This document shows, in pieces, positions 13,755 to 14,012 of a stretch of 14,012 nt of DNA (positions are counted from its first letter, which is position 1; every line of letters starts with the position of its first letter). The DNA is taken from NCBI GenBank assembly GCA_023255965.1, contig JAGDWE010000070.1:1-14012 (forward strand), given 5' to 3'. The stretch is from Desulfurococcales archaeon (GTDB taxonomy: Archaea; Thermoproteota; Thermoprotei_A; Sulfolobales; NBVN01). Under the pieces are notes generated by a model that did not search any database, was not told the origin of the DNA, and saw only the letters and a list, made by a program, of their open reading frames with translations. Position numbers and translations under genes: made by a program.

Positions 13755-13812
13755 GCATCAGATCGTCGTGGGACATTCATTAACATCCTTCTGGAGCGGC
13801 GTCATCATCCAT
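13755..13812 (-). ncRNA. Candidate C/D box sRNA
   Basis: The minus strand has a perfect box C, ATGATGA (13808-13802), and a perfect box D, CTGA (13761-13758), about 40 bases apart. That gives a total of about 55 bases, normal for archaeal 2'-O-methylation guides. Between them, a D'-like CAGA and a C'-like TTAATGA are imperfect. The guide before box D ends in CCCACGACGAT. A TATA-like element at 13830-13842 stands at the right distance upstream. The RNA would lie directly behind thrB, antisense to its trailer. The imperfect internal boxes limit confidence. Confidence 0.4.
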
Positions 13813-13829
13813 CAGTTATATTATACGAC

Positions 13830-13842
13830 AGTTAATAAATCT
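13830..13842. promoter_or_regulatory. TATA-like element between two RNA candidates
   Basis: GTTAATAAATCT reads as a TATA-like box on the plus strand and as AGATTTATTAAC on the minus strand. It lies about 25 bases before the GC-rich RNA island (plus) and about 25 bases before the box C of the C/D candidate (minus). A further TATATTATAC is at 13816-13826. Confidence 0.35.
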
Positions 13843-13857
13843 TAGACGACAAGATGC

Positions 13858-13990
13858 CAACTGAGGGCCCTAGTCCTTTAGGGCGTGAAGGAAGTCAGAC
13901 GAAGTCTATAGAGTGAAGTTATAGACATTATCAGCGGCCTCAGGGCTCTGGGAGGAAGCGTTTCCCGCTCACGGAACTTCTAATTTGTTT
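13858..13990 (+). ncRNA. GC-rich structured RNA candidate after thrB
   Basis: A GC-rich island of about 130 bases follows AT-rich promoter-like DNA and ends before a T-rich run (TTTGTTTTT at 13984-13992). Pairings visible are CTGAGG-CC (13861-13869, one bulge) with GGCCTCAG (13936-13943), and GTCTATA (13904-13910) with TATAGAC (13920-13926) on a nine-base loop. Two further pairings are a local GCCCTA/TAGGGC hairpin (13867-13884) that competes with the first, and GGAA/TTCC at 13954-13965. GCGTGAAGGAAGTC near 13883 faintly resembles the CGAGGNGGAAG block of the other elements. I cannot name the RNA; 5S rRNA and tRNA signatures are absent. Confidence 0.45.
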
Positions 13991-14012
13991 TTAAACAACT
14001 TTAATTCCTTGA

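Noticed and set aside
13858..13990. 5S rRNA or SRP RNA for the 130-base island
   Set aside because: The 5S loop C motif and the SRP helix 8 motif are not present, and the island is too short for archaeal SRP RNA.
1..14012. CRISPR arrays, tRNA genes and intact transposase genes
   Set aside because: I saw no regularly spaced direct repeats, no T-loop GTTCRANNC in an acceptor-stem context (the GGGTTCGACG near 12860 is inside thrB), and no DDE, HUH or TnpB domain on either strand.

Overview
The window looks like a chromosomal segment of a hyperthermophilic archaeon of the Thermoproteota (Crenarchaeota). The evidence is gene content: ribosomal proteins eL15 and eS1, the KEOPS subunit Pcc1, RNase P subunits Rpp30 and Pop5, a Cdc45-like DHH protein, a Sulfolobus-type geranylgeranyl reductase and a tetraether lipid synthase. 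Other signs are AT-rich coding DNA, TATA boxes 25-30 bases before short leaders, and Shine-Dalgarno sites of the AGGTGATC type. A Thermoproteales-like host (Caldivirga, Vulcanisaeta or Thermocladium) is possible but cannot be proven from this window.

Layout. Positions 1-125 hold the end of a GC-rich structured element. Positions 141-1010 (minus) hold a two-gene operon: a tandem zinc-finger protein and an unknown protein. Positions 1032-1658 hold no protein gene but contain a structured, probably non-coding element (copy A). Positions 1659-4765 hold geranylgeranyl reductase (+) and tetraether synthase (-), ending two bases apart; both make archaeal membrane lipids. Positions 4979-8499 (minus) hold a chain of Cdc45-like protein, Pcc1, eS1 and a bifunctional sugar-phosphate nucleotidylyltransferase/acetyltransferase. 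Positions 8659-10868 (+) hold eL15, a COG1325 RNA-binding protein, Rpp30 and Pop5, which is the head of the classical archaeal exosome superoperon. Positions 10869-11567 again hold no protein gene but a second structured element (copy B). Positions 11568-13753 hold a cystathionine gamma-synthase-like PLP enzyme and homoserine kinase. The window ends with a further GC-rich RNA-like island and a possible C/D box sRNA.

The most unusual feature is a family of GC-rich structured elements in otherwise AT-rich DNA. Copies A (minus) and B (plus), about 10 kb apart and inverted, share the block CGAGGNGGAA, an 11-bp stem with four compensatory base-pair changes, a loop of 34 or 33 bases, the block AAACGGT, and then, 84 or 81 bases on, a second hairpin of identical geometry with two more compensatory changes. 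A third, truncated member opens the window. The second hairpin of copy A resembles the right end of archaeal IS200/IS605 elements, so these may be solo omega-RNA-like remnants or an independent repeated ncRNA. No transposase gene is visible.

The genes otherwise group by function: membrane lipid synthesis; replication, tRNA modification and translation; tRNA 5' processing; and homoserine-derived amino acid synthesis. Transcript strands and ends of the RNAs are inferences from sequence only.
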